This document shows positions 10,863 through 22,236 of a stretch of 64,000 nt of DNA, in pieces; positions within the stretch are counted from its first letter, which is position 1; each line of letters starts with the position of its first letter. Source of the stretch: Mercenaria mercenaria (taxonomy: Eukaryota > Mollusca > Bivalvia > Venerida > Veneridae); NCBI RefSeq assembly GCF_021730395.1, contig NW_026463104.1, positions 1 to 64,000 of the forward strand. Reading direction: 5' to 3'. The translations under genes were made by a program, and so were the position numbers. The notes under the pieces were generated by a model. The model did not search any database, was not told the DNA's origin, and worked only from the letters and a program-made list of their open reading frames with translations.

Positions 10863-13240
10863 ACAAAAATGCTTGACGCATTTTTACGATTATATTCTGA
10901 TTATACATGTGCAATACATACACAAAATCAATGTAAAAGTTCATTTCATTCTCAATTCGCAGATACAATCTATAGTAGAAAAGAAGTAATTACATGTACA
11001 TCATACTATGACTCATCAAGTATACCGAAGTAAGCATTTTATTCTCAAATAATTGATATGCTTGGACGTAGTTTTTTGAAAATGTTCGTCAATAAACAGT
11101 ACACATTTTTTTCAATAAGCCATTTAATCATTAATGTAGAATAACAAACGTGCTTTTGCCGATCTGTTTAACTGATCTTATTTTACACAATTAGTAGTTC
11201 TTCCTGTTTAATCCATATGTGCAGTGTATCCTACAGCATACATGTATAAATGTACACAAATGTAATACATGCGAATGTATTCATAAAACCGAAATAATGA
11301 TATTCATTTTATTTGACATTATATTCAGCAGTTACTTAATTTCTAATTTTCAATATGCTAACAACGAACAAGGCTTAACTGTAAATGTTAATAATTTACA
11401 TAATTATTATCTGCAGTCATACTATTCACATAATTTCGAAGCTGCAATCAAAAACAAAACAGCATGTAAATCATATTCAAATCAAGATTAAGAATTGGAT
11501 ACATGGGTAATCGTGCCATTAAGGAGAAGCCACGTTTATAATTTAAACAAGCATTTGCATTATACTGTGGTTGTTTAGATTAGCTTCTGTCCAGTCGTAA
11601 CTTATTGAATAATACTAGTACAATAAATCAATCAAAAAGATCAATTTTTATTATATGCATACTAAATATATTCTGATTGGTAATTAAACATAATGCGATG
11701 ACAGTAGAACATTAAAAATATTCTTTGAAGCATTCTGTAACAATTTAAATGTATGTTAGCTGTGATGTAACATATTATAACAAATACTCAGTTTCTGATT
11801 AACAATAATTAAAACCTTAACAGAAGATACTAGGTAAACTTCAATAAAAACAAAACATTTAATGCTTAACTTTAAAATGCATTGCCATGCATGAACATAT
11901 TTACCTAATTCTGAATAATTACACTACTGCACATTGTTAGTGTAACATTACATTAATATACATACTAAATTTATACTTGTAATGTTAGAACAGATGCTCA
12001 GTAGTATATTCGGCCTAAAAGTACATTCATACTGCAAGTATAAATAGCACCTTTTTTCAAATCATAGATATGAAGTTAAAAAGCTTTGAAATGAAGGCAA
12101 ATATCCGTATATTTCTAAAATATATATATACGAAAAGAATACATTTGTATAATCTTGGTAGAAAGTCATACCTCATCAGTCTTCTGTAGTTTCTGACAAG
12201 AAGAATTTTACATGTTCCCCAACCCAACTAAGTCAAATAAGGAAATGAGACTATCTCTTGCGGCAATATTTTGACGGAGAAAAATGAATTTAAAAAATAA
12301 TTATAGCTGATCATCCAAGACATATTTATTTGATCGTTTTATATCAGACCAGTAGTTTCTAACAAGAATATGTTGACAGTTTCCATAATTTTTCATATAA
12401 GTAGCAAACTAGTGGAACAGTTTGAACAACTTTCAAAGTGATGCTTAGGGATTTCCCTAGAAATGGATCCACTGTTCATGTTAATTATTCTATTTTATCC
12501 AATTAAAAAAGAAAACAGTAAAACGTTGCTTTGTCAGATTAATCTTTACTGTGGTTTTCATATTATGACTTCATGTGATGTCATGAAAACATGGGACAAA
12601 CTGTTCAGTCTAGATTCTGACCTATAAATTCAAACTATCTTTTTCGTATTTTGTAAAAATTAATAACTTTAAGAAAGAAAGGTAAAATGTTCTTTTAGTA
12701 GCAATTTTCACATGCTGTACTATCTTTAAGGTCCTACAAGGTCAAAGTAAAAACAAAATCTATCCATTTTTACTTAGCAAATTTGGTTATCTAAGAAGTT
12801 GTTACACGAAATGATGTGTAGTTAATGAGTTTCGGTTATTATCGTCGAGTACGCGAGTTAATCCGCCAGATAAATCAAATTAAATATTACCTAAAATTAC
12901 CTAAATTTTCAATTGCAATAACCTCAAGGGCGAATCTGTAACGAGTAAGTGTAAGTTTATATACAATTATCGTTAATAGTATTGTATATATTTGGAGTGA
13001 AAGAAATCATACCTATATGTCTATCATACATCATGGAATTCTAACGTGCGTTGATAACTTTAAAAAGTCATTTAAATACTCCCGATATTATGTTTTGTTT
13101 TTCATTTTTCATTTCATTTCTTCTGAATCAGAACAACCTGAAATGTAGAGATATTTAATTATTTGCAATAATATTGTATCATAAGAAAAAACCTGTCACT
13201 AACATTTTCCTAACATTTTCGTTTATATTTAAAATCAAGA
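10863..13240. other. No recognised feature
   Basis: AT-rich sequence. Near 12180 and 12350 the phrase TAGTTTCTGACAAGAA / TAGTTTCTAACAAGAA recurs, possibly an old dispersed repeat. The 90-codon plus-strand frame at 11219-11491 has no recognisable feature. Confidence 0.35.
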
Positions 13241-13274
13241 TATAGTAACTACTACGACCATATCTAAACTTATT

Positions 13275-13320
13275 GGTCACTTTTTCAATTCATAAAGACT
13301 TAAGGGTGGTTTGATATTAT
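13275..13320 (-). pseudogene. Decayed copy of the small exon 3
   Basis: On the minus strand this reads IKPPLSLYELKK, a stop, then P. It aligns with IKLDSVLNELKKRP at 18939-18985 and QTTLFELKKIP of the cassettes at 16.1-18.3 kb. The stop replaces the arginine codon (CGA to TGA) and the donor GT is AT. The flank (ACTACGACCATATCTAAACTTA on the plus strand) also matches the flank of the other copies, so the homology covers intron sequence as well. Confidence 0.5.
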
Positions 13321-13326
13321 ATAATT

Positions 13327-13460
13327 ATTGCATTCCTGAGAGGGTGATATGAAAAGTGTTCACCGCAAGATATATGAATATCGACCGAGGCGCCAGCCGA
13401 GGCCCGTATTCATATTTCGAGGGGTGAATATTTTTCTTATCAACCTCTCAGGAATGCAAT
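13327..13460. repeat. Palindrome with GAGGC...GCCGAG loop
   Basis: Left arm starts ATTGCATTCCTGAGAGG; the right arm ends with its reverse complement. The arms are ~57 bp and about 80% complementary. The loop is CCGAGGCGCCAGCCGAGG. One of a set of foldbacks in this window with unrelated arms but a similar loop. Confidence 0.75.
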
Positions 13461-14066
13461 ATTCATTTTATTAAAGCGAAAGATTATAATGGTCAAAACA
13501 TTTACTTGAAGATCATCATAATGATTTATTTAACATTAAAAAGTAATTACTTAACAAATGATGAAAACAGAATTAAAGATTCTTTACTGTTAGCACTCAA
13601 AACTTTTGGCGATTTTGCTGTGTAATAAGACTTTTTTTATAGATTTAATCGAGGCATTTACATATCGCTGAACCCTATATTTCTTCTCATATGATATTGC
13701 GTCAATCAGTAACATTCGGAAAAACCGAGATAACTTTCGTTCTTTTTATAAACGAAACATATCAGTGTGAGCACTCATTTTCTTAATTTAACTTAGATAA
13801 TTTCCATTATTACATGGCTGTATTATACTGTTTCTCTGATCGGCTGCAAACGGTTTAGAAAGTCATGAGTAAATATTATATCAACTTATATTTTGTTTTA
13901 AATAGTAGGATAATAAAATAGATCGAAGTAGGTGATTGGAAAACCAATATCGACCTGATATGGTCTTAAAATAGATGGCAATATTTCAAATTTCAATTTT
14001 CAAATTAAATGAGAATACAATTGTAATAACATGTCTGACTATACATCTATTCATGTAATAAAACAA

Positions 14067-14182
14067 TCATTGACTTTTTCATAGGTTGATATCAGGATTT
14101 ATCAACCCTCAGCCTTCGGCTCGGTGAATATAACATTTTTGGGTTGATAAATCCTGATATCAACCTATGAAAAAGTCGATAA
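14067..14182. repeat. Palindrome with a related GC-rich loop
   Basis: Arms of ~42 bp (left: GACTTTTTCATAGGTTGATA through ATTTATCAACCC) are almost perfectly complementary. The ~31-bp loop begins TCAGCCTTCGGCTCGG, whose reverse complement CCGAGCCGAAGGCTGA resembles the loop of the other foldbacks. It lies 600 bp from the palindrome at 13327. Confidence 0.8.
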
Positions 14183-15417
14183 TTGCATAATCTCATGGTG
14201 ATAGTTTCGATTCAGTATTGGATGAAAAGTTGTTTTCGAAATGTTTGTCATGTACAACAAATCAAAAAAAAAAAGAAGAAAATTTGGCCGGGTTCGCATA
14301 TGCAATCGTGCAAGAGCGCCAGAGAAGGGTACCGTAAATTAATCCTAAAGTATAATCATACAGGCGCCTCCTCTGAAAAATTATCGTCTCAGTCTTTTAA
14401 CCAGTGCGAAAGTATTAATCTCTCAAAGAGAGATATGAAAAATAATATCACATGCGCAGAAAAACAAAATAGCGTTGTTGCGCATTTGATATAAAATTAT
14501 AGATCATATCACCTGCACAGAATTTGAAAATAAAGATTTTGCGCTTGAGCTATAAAATAACTGGGGAATATCAATATATATCATTCAAGTTAAACTAATC
14601 GGAAATTTGCACTGGACATTTATGTGAGGTATAATATTAACGCTTAATGTATTTTATAGGAAAAAGCTATAAGAATAGTATGAAATTGGAATGAAAAGAA
14701 TTCAATCATTTTAGGGAAGCGATCTTACCGATCCCTCTACGGTAACAGGCAATATATACCGAATTTGATATACATTGAATCAAAAATCGTGGTTCTCCGG
14801 TACGTGCACAGAGCGTCTGTGTTTCATACGTCTTTTCCTTGTTTGTAATAAGCGCCAACATAACTTGCCCGACCCGCAACGTCTTGCACATCAGTACAAA
14901 AATGGGCAGTATAATTGTTTTTCATTCCAAAATCTGCATCTAAATGAATACAAACGATATGCCTGGGCGGACAAGCTGATGGACTGTAACGATTACCGAT
15001 TTAGGCATTGTCTTATTTCATATTACTATCAACAGTATGCTATCAGTCTTGATATTGTTGATACAAATACATTACTAATCATGTAATCATGTAAATGACT
15101 AAATGGCAGTACTAATGATGAGGGAAACAGATTCAGACACAAATGCATTCATATCTTCACTCCAAGTAAAACGTCAGGAAACGTCAGGTCAGACACTTTT
15201 TAAAGGCTCACATTCGCCAATGATTAACAGGTTTGTTTTAATAAATTTGATGAAAAATGACATTGGTTTCTCTGTTGGCACCTTTTTTAATTTGGCAGTA
15301 TTAAATAGGCGAATACATTTACCACAGATGCTGATTATATTTGTATATCTTTTTTTTTTCTTTTTGCTTATTGCAATGTCTTAATTGGAAATAACCTACC
15401 TCTTGCACTATAATTTG
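14183..15417. other. No recognised gene; array onset near 15270
   Basis: Three open frames of 93-103 codons occur on the plus strand (14183-14494, 14775-15086, 15103-15384). None shows a domain, a repeat signature or convincing splice sites. The stretch 15275-15330 (TTTGGCAGTATTAAATAGGC) recurs at 15700 as TTTGGCAATATAAAATTTGC, so a degenerate edge of the tandem array begins here. Confidence 0.35.
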
Positions 15418-18400
15418 CCTGATGTCATTTTGGCCAGTATTATTATGAATATTTTTGGGAGACATATATAAAATTTATAAATGTGTTGGACATTGCATCA
15501 GATTTGTGAAAATTATTGCTGGCTTAAAATTATTCCTGACTGCTTTAATTGCAAGCAGTTAAATGATTTAAAATCATTATCGAAGATCCAATACCTATTA
15601 GCGGATCCCATTTTCCACTTGGGTTAAATTTGAAGGGGTCGAAATCCAACGGATCTGAAATGTAAAAGTAAAGATTATTCTCTGATGGCACCTACCTTAA
15701 TTTGGCAATATAAAATTTGCGAATATATTAACCGCAGATGTTGATTATTATTTATTAAAGTATAGTAGTATTATGTAGTATTATGAATATTTTCGCAGGT
15801 ATATCGAACTTTTATAAATGTGTTGGACATTGCATCAGAATTCTGTAAATATGACTGCTGGTTAAAAATAACTCCAGACTGCTTTAATTGCAAGCAGTAA
15901 CAGGATTGAAAAAAAACAACAACAACCAAATACCTCTTTGAGATACCAAATGGATGGAATCGATTTCCGAGGAAGGAAAATCTGAAATGTAGAAGTAATG
16001 ATTATTTGCGATATATCATAAAAGGCGTGTAACATTCATATTCCTTACATTGTTTGATTTGAAATAAAAATTTAGTGACGAATACGACCATATCTAAACT
16101 TACTGGTATCTTTTTCAATTCAAACAGTGTAGTTTGATAAAGAAAACAAGCCAAACCAATACCTGTTAGCAGTAGTTGATTATATTTAGATATTAACAAA
16201 AATGTTTTCTTTTTTCTATCTGCTCAACGCGACGTCTCTTGTGGAAATAACCTTCCTCTCATACTATAATTTGCCTGATTTCATTTGGCCTGTATTATTA
16301 TGAATATTTTCGCAGGCATATCGAACTTTTCATGATAAATGTGTTGGACCTTGCATCAGATTTCTGTAAATATGACTGCCGGCTAAAAATAACTCCTGAC
16401 TGCTTTAATTGCAAGCAGTAACAGGATTGAAAAAAAAAACCAATACCTGTTTGGAAGTCATGTTTAAACTCAGTATATTGAACGCTTGGGTGGCTAATTA
16501 TGCTGTCGAAACCAATAGAGGAAGGAAACACTGAAATGTAGAAGTAATGATTATTTGCGATATATCATAAAAGGCGTGTTACACTCATATTCCTTACATT
16601 GTTTGATTTGAAATAAAAATTTAGTGACGAATACGGCTATATCTAAACTTACTGGTATTTTTTTCAATTCAAACAGTGTAGTTTGATAAAGAAAAAAAGC
16701 CAAGCCAATACCTGTTAGCAGAAGTTGATTATATTTATACAACAAAAAAGATTTTTTTTCTATCTGCTCAACGCAACGTCTCTTGTGGAAATAACCTTCC
16801 TCTCATACTATAATTTGCCTGATTTCATTTGGCCTGTATTATTATGAATATTTTCGCAGGCATATCGAACTTTTCATGATAAATGTGTTGGACATTGCAT
16901 CAGATTTCTGTAAATATGACTGCTGGTTAAAAATAACTCCAGACTGCTTTAATTGCAAGCAGTAACAGGATTGAAAAAAAAACAACAACAACCAAATACC
17001 TCTTTGAGATACCAAATGGATGGAATCGATTTCCGAGGAAGGAAAATCTGAAATGTAGAAGTAATGATTATTTGCGATATATCATAAAAGGCGTGTAACA
17101 TTCATATTCCTTACATTGTTTGATTTGAAATAAAAAATTAGTGACGAATACGACCATATCTAAACTTACTGGTATCTTTTTCAATTCAAGCAGTGTAGTT
17201 TGATAAAGAAAACAAGCCAAACCAATACCTGTTAGCAGAAGTTGATTATATTTAGATATTAACAAAAATGTTTTCTTTTTTCTATCTGCTCAACGCGACG
17301 TCTCTTGTGGAAATAACCTTCCTCTCATACTATAATTTGCCTGATTTCATTTGGCCTGTATTATTATGAATATTTTCGCAGGCATATCGAACTTTTCATG
17401 ATAAATGTGTTGGACCTTGCATCAGATTTCTGTAAATATGACTGCCGGCTAAAAATAACTCCTGACTGCTTTAATTGCAAGCAGTAACAGGATTGAAAAA
17501 AAAACCAATACCTGTTTGGAAGTCATGTTTAAACTCAGTATTTTGAACGCTTGGGTGGCTAATTATGCTGTCGAAACCAATAGAGGAAGGAAACACTGAA
17601 ATGTAGAAGTAATGATTATTTGCGATATATCATAAAAGGCGTGTTACACTCATATTCCTTACTTTGTTTGATTTGAAATAAAAATTTAGTGACGAATACG
17701 GCTATATCTAAACTTACTGGTATTTTTTTCAATTCAAACAGTGTAGTTTGATAAAGAAAAAAAGCCAAGCCAATACCTGTTAGCAGAAGTTGATTATATT
17801 TATACAACAAAAAAGATTTTTTTTTCTATCTGCTCAACGCAACGTCTCTTGTGGAAATAACCTTCCTCTCATACTATAATTTGCCTGATTTTATTTGGCC
17901 TGTATTATTATGAATATTTTCGCAGGCATATCGAACTTTTCATGATAAATGTGTTGGACATTGCATCAGATTTCTGTAAATATGACTGCTGGTTAAAAAT
18001 AACTCCTGACTGCTTTAACTGCAAGCAGTAACAAGATTGAAATAAAACAACAACAACCAAATACCTCTTTGAAATGCAGAACGCATGGGACCGATTTCCG
18101 AGGAAGGAAAATCTGAAATGTAGAAGTAATTATTATTTGCGATATATCATAAAAGGCGTGTTACACTCATATTCCTTACTTTGTTTGATTTGAAATAAAA
18201 ATTGAGTGACGAATACGGCTATATCTAAACTTACTGGTTTTTTTTTTTTAATTCAAACAGTGTAGTTTCATAAAGAAAACAGGCCAAACCAATACCTGTT
18301 AGCAGAAGTTGATTATATTTATATAACAAAAATGTTTTCTTTTTTTCTATCTGCTCCACGCAACGTCTTTTGTGGAAATAACCTTCCTCTCCTACTATAA

Positions 18401-18560
18401 TATGCCTGATTTCACTTGGCCTGTATTATTATGAATATTTTCGCAGACATCGAACTTTTCATGGTATATGTGTTGGACATTGAATCAGAATTCTGTAAAT
18501 ATGACTGCTGGTTAAATATAACTCCTGATTGCTTTAATTGCAAGCAGTAACTTGATGTAA
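15418..18560. repeat. Higher-order tandem array of ~517/549-bp units containing exon-like cassettes
   Basis: The landmark ATTATTTGCGATATATCATA (one base short in the last) starts at 16001, 16550, 17067, 17615 and 18132. The spacings are 549, 517, 548 and 517 bp. Long (A) and short (B) monomers therefore alternate, and the true period is a dimer of 1065-1066 bp. A units carry a GTTTGGAAGTCATG block; B units carry a CTCTTTGAGATACCAAATGG block. The two full A units are almost identical by eye, as are the two B units, while A and B differ more. This means a recent duplication of a dimer. Older, degenerate units extend left to about 15418. The array lies downstream of B-box copy 2 on the same strand, and each full unit carries the 59-bp cassette described separately. 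Confidence 0.85.
16104..18295 (-). CDS. Five exon-3-like cassettes (16104-16162, 16653-16711, 17170-17228, 17718-17776, 18235-18295)
   Basis: Each cassette on the minus strand has an acceptor (CTGCTAACAG) and a donor (CCA before GTAAGT). The exon starts two bases into a codon and ends on a codon boundary, which fits the phase-1 donor of copy-2 exon 2 (TATGGA before GTAAGT). Translated they read IGLACFLYQTTLFELKKIP, or GLAFF and TTLLELKK variants. The first four are exactly 59 bp and open. The fifth is 61 bp because of a longer T run (A run in the minus strand) and would leave the frame. The C-terminal QTTLFELKKIP resembles KLDSVLNELKKRP at 18939-18985. They could be alternative exons of B-box copy 2 or merely passengers in the tandem array. 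Function is unknown. Confidence 0.35.
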
Positions 18561-18655
18561 ATATAATTCATTTCATGCAATATAAAAGACTAAATTGCCG
18601 GACTATTGTTTAGGAAAGCCACTTTGGACACACATAAATAAAATGATCTTATTAC

Positions 18656-18752
18656 CTACATCAACTGTTAGTTTATCACCAGATTGCACTCCGTGTACAA
18701 ACGTCTATACAAAAAACTATAAGTCAAATTCATCAGATTCTAAAAGGTTTGT
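18656..18752 (-). pseudogene. Relic of a B-box gene exon 2 3' end
   Basis: In the family frame the minus strand reads ESDEFDL, stop, FFV, stop, TFVHGVQSGDKLTVDV and then a GGTAATA donor. This aligns with ENKSIETCLHGVQSLGKLTDVW at the end of copy-2 exon 2. Two in-frame stops show that it is dead. Only the last ~32 codons of the exon are recognisable. It lies between the exon-3 candidate at 18939 and the cassette array, so an exon2-exon3 block was probably duplicated before the array expanded. Confidence 0.6.
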
Positions 18753-18938
18753 TACATAGCATTAGACTTGTTGCCTTTAATACATTTTATATTTCAGCTG
18801 TAACAGATCTAATACCGGTACAATGTCACCAACCCAAATGCTATATTCATCATTGATGAGCAGGTTTTTTTCTATATATGATGAATTGTTTGTTTTTAAA
18901 TCAAAATATAGTGATGACTACGACCATATCGAAATTAC

Positions 18939-18985
18939 TGGTCGCTTTTTAAGCTCATTAAGAACAGAATCTAGTTTGATATAAA
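18939..18985 (-). CDS. Candidate exon 3 of B-box copy 2
   Basis: After a weak acceptor (CATCAAGAG, poor pyrimidine tract), 47 bp read YIKLDSVLNELKKRP and end on a codon boundary at a GTAATT donor. The start phase fits exon 2 (one base carried over). The segment shares flanking sequence (ACTACGACCATATC on the plus strand) with the cassettes at 16.1-18.3 kb and the relic at 13275. The acceptor is much poorer than that of the cassettes, so splicing may skip it. Confidence 0.3.
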
Positions 18986-19080
18986 CTCTTGATGCACTTT
19001 TAGGCAAATGCAATATGAACACTATGCAATTTGAACAAACAGAAATCGTCTTAATAATTTATATTGTCAACTTTATGCTG

Positions 19081-19696
19081 TCACTGTCCACTGCTTTGAT
19101 ATTGTTGATACATGCACGTATATAATTCTATTAAAGCAATATAAAAACTGAACTTACTCCATACGTCTGTTAGTTTACCAAGAGACTGCACCCCATGCAG
19201 ACACGTCTCTATGCTTTTGTTTTCATCAAACACAAATCTTTCAAAGGTCCGTTTAGATCGGGTTTGTTTGGCGCAATCATTTCCTTCTGAAATCTTCTCT
19301 TTGCAACCCTTCATGTCTACAAATAACTGCGCTTTATTGTTTCTCCTTACTTGTTTGAGTTTGTCAAGTTGCAGCTCAACATTTGTAAGCATGTCATCAA
19401 TTTTCTTGCTGCTGGCACTTAATTCGTTTGCAATTTTTTGATGCTTTTCCCGTACGTCTTTTATTGATTCCCTCCCTAGCTCTTCAATTTTGGCAACAAG
19501 GCGTCTGTTAAACTTCTGAATATTATCAAGTATACCATCACGTTGGACATTCAAGTTCTTCAATTTATCTTGCAATGTGGACTTAAGGTTCTGCAAATCA
19601 TCTTTAACGTTCTCCAAAGAGGTTTTAGTTTTGACTTTGTCCTGTTCCGTTAAAAGTTTGGCAATATTCGGGATATATTCAACGCCATCACAGGAT
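19081..19696 (-). CDS. B-box gene copy 2, exon 2 (coiled coil)
   Basis: This is the coiled-coil exon of the best-preserved B-box gene. The acceptor is ATTATAG at 19696; the first bases complete the codon begun by exon 1 (AG+A = Arg). It reads RSCDGVEYIPNIAKLLTEQ, then a heptad-patterned helix from LENVKDDLQNLKSTLQ to about VELQLDKLKQVRRNN, then AQLFVDMKG, GNDC and ETCLHGVQSLGKLTDVW. The exon likely ends at 19158 with a strong GTAAGT donor, leaving phase 1. If that donor is not used, the frame continues ~25 residues to a stop at 19081. A coiled coil after B-boxes drives dimer or trimer formation in TRIM proteins. No large C-terminal domain exon exists downstream to the window start, so the product may be a ~315-residue B-box/coiled-coil protein. 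Confidence 0.8.
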
Positions 19697-20774
19697 CTAT
19701 AATTAATAATATTTGGTTACAGCTGCTATTGTTTCATCATTTAACAGCAGAAAATCTGCAGATGATCTCGTATTCATCAAAGTCTGAAACTGAAGACTTG
19801 CTACAATTACCCTAAATTCAATTGCCGTAAATTTGGAAGCTACGTTTCAATGTTCTTGTATTTAACATCTAAGTCTAAATGTCAGATTTAGATTATTGAT
19901 ATACACACTGTATACAAGTCAAATATATAAAAGATAAGACCAAATATCAATAAAAGATAGGCGAATGCATGAGATATGGCAAAATGGAACCTTTTGTAAG
20001 ACAAACGAAATTAGTTTACAAACACAAGTCGTGATGAAACAATTAACATTCATAACTACATCATACAGTAATGTCCCTGTCAACAGTATTTACTTTTATA
20101 TACATGTACATAATTTAGAGCAAGTTAAATAAAGATAAAGTTCGTTGATATGGTTATCGAATAAAAGTGCTAATATTGTAATGCCCCGGATAATGAGAAC
20201 TTACCACATACTTTGTTCAACTCAGATGCTAAATCTAGTCATGTTTTCCTTGTTTTTCATCTTTAGCTGCAAGTAACGTAACACAGAATTGTACACATAT
20301 GTGTTGCTCTAGATAAAATGACCGATCAAACACATATTATACAGTCCTATGTCCGTTTTAATCTAGATTCTAATCCAAGTTTGTGAAGTTCGTTTACTTT
20401 CTGAACTGGATTCGTTTCTACATTTATCTGCATTTTACATCGTTTTTCCTGTATGTTAATCACTGTAGCAGCTGCACAATCACTCCATGTTATTTAAATG
20501 TTTGTTTAAGACAACTGTCATCCTTTTATTCAATCCTATTTTGTGTAAATCAGCATTATTTTCCTGAGAATTCACTGTAATTGCCACATTTTTCTGACAG
20601 GAAGTGTATTGGTTACGCTGCATTGTGGGATTGTTTACTTCGTTACTAAGCAGCAAACATAATCGTTGTCATCGTTAAAGATGTATAAAGCTAATAAAAA
20701 CCTCAGATTTAACCCCCTGGTACATAATTTTACTGTAAATCACTCTTTTGACAGAATTCTCCATTAATTTAGGC

Positions 20775-20925
20775 TTGTGACCAATTATTTTTGGTCACTT
20801 GGTCACTGTGACCAAATATGTTTGGTCACTTGGTCACTGTGACCAATTGTCTTTGGTCACTGACCATTTTTATTTGGTAAATTTACTGTGTGACCAATTT
20901 TGACCAATTTTTCTTGGTCAATTTT
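20775..20925. repeat. Clustered GTGACCAA / TTGGTCAC words
   Basis: Within the loop of the large inverted repeat, GTGACCAA and its reverse complement TTGGTCAC alternate roughly ten times in 150 bp, giving many overlapping small palindromes. The array is irregular rather than a clean tandem repeat. Confidence 0.75.
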
Positions 20926-21687
20926 CCTGCCTACTATAAAAGGGCCAGATTTGTGACCATCTGGGTCATTCCAGTTCTGAACAATAAGCTTAAGGGCACT
21001 TTTTGCTAGTCCTGAGAATTTTACCAATCTTTATCTTAGATTCAAATACAATAGTCTCAGTATGAATTATATTGGTGTAAGCACATTTTAACATAAAGCT
21101 GAAGTAATTTTGATATACATTTAGAAGATTTGAAGGAACATTTATTTTTATATTACTTTTCAAGTGGATTTAATGCAAAAACAGCCTTATTAAAATGAAC
21201 GTTACTAAGTACACATGCACTCATCTTTTGAAGTTATGGAAAGCCTATACAGTCTTAATAATGAATATTTGTACTGATGTTTTACAAGTCCTCATTGCTG
21301 AATGGTGAATTATTTAGGCCTTTTGAGATATATTAAGTGATGAATAGAGTTTAATGCTCAAGCTAATACTGCATTTAATTAAGTTATGGAAAGCTAACAC
21401 TGTCTTTTACATATATACTGTGTGACATTATAAACACTGGTATCTTGTGAATTGCTGAGTTCTTTTGAAATTTAATGTGATTCGTGTAACATTTTGTTCG
21501 TTGATACTTTGTGTTTGAATTATTTGTGTAACTTATAAGAAAATACACAAATTAAACTTCATAAACTGTTAGTACAGAGTTCCTAGTCTTTGACTTAATA
21601 CATTTGAAGAAGCTTTCTCATGTCGATCGGCCAAGTCCCCCTGAAAGTATTTAGCTCCTAACCGAAGGCTACATCCAGACAGAATAA

Positions 21688-21744
21688 CTACCCTAGTGCG
21701 TAAAAATCTGACACCAAAAATTGTTACGCACTAGGGTAGTTATT
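21688..21744. repeat. Perfect 20-bp inverted repeat with a short loop
   Basis: ATAACTACCCTAGTGCGTAA and its exact reverse complement are separated by ~17 bp, at the inner edge of the right arm of the large inverted repeat. It could be a hairpin end of a mobile element. Confidence 0.75.
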
Positions 21745-22236
21745 TGTTTGCTGCTTAGTAACGGAAGTAAACAATCCCACAATGCAGCGTAACCAATACA
21801 CTTCCTGTCAGAAAAATGTGGCAATTACAGTGAATTCTCAGGAAAATAATGCTGATTTACACAAAATAGGATTGAATAAAAGGATGACAGTTGTCTTAAA
21901 CAAACATTTAAATAACATGGAGTGATTGTGCAGCTGCTACAGTGATTCATATACAGGAAAAACGATGTAAAATGCAGATAAATGTAGAAACGAATTCAGT
22001 CCAGAAAGTAAACAAACTTCACAAACTTGGATTAGAATCTAGATTAAAACGGACATAGGACTGTATAATATGTGTTTGATCGGTCATTTTATCTAGAGCA
22101 ACACATATGTGTACAATTCTGTGTTACGTTACTTGCAGCTAAAGATGAAAAACAAGGAAAACATGACTAGATTTAGCACCTGAGATGAACAAAGTATGTG
22201 GTAAGTTCTCATTATCCGGGGCATTACAATATTATT

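Larger units (their letters stand above)
20171..22236. repeat. Large inverted repeat inside intron 1 of B-box copy 2
   Basis: Two arms of ~485-490 bp (20171-20660 and 21745-22236) are reverse complements, about 95% identical over the stretches compared (for example GTGTTGCTCTAGATAAAATG and TCACTCCATGTTATTTAAAT). They enclose ~1.1 kb. Arm ends read AATATTGTAATGCCCCGGAT. No protein frame of note lies inside. A diverged relative of the arm lies at about 56965-57090 (ACACATATGTGTTG...CACATATTATA), so the arm is a dispersed repeat. Either one long-TIR element or two copies inserted head to head would give this structure. A transcript of the intron would fold into a long duplex. Confidence 0.85.

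Noticed and set aside
16298-16531. 77-codon minus-strand frame in array unit A ending SSICLRKYS
   Set aside because: It overlaps the repeat. A possible acceptor (TTTACAG) would start a C-terminal exon in phase, but no family match was seen and other units change the frame.
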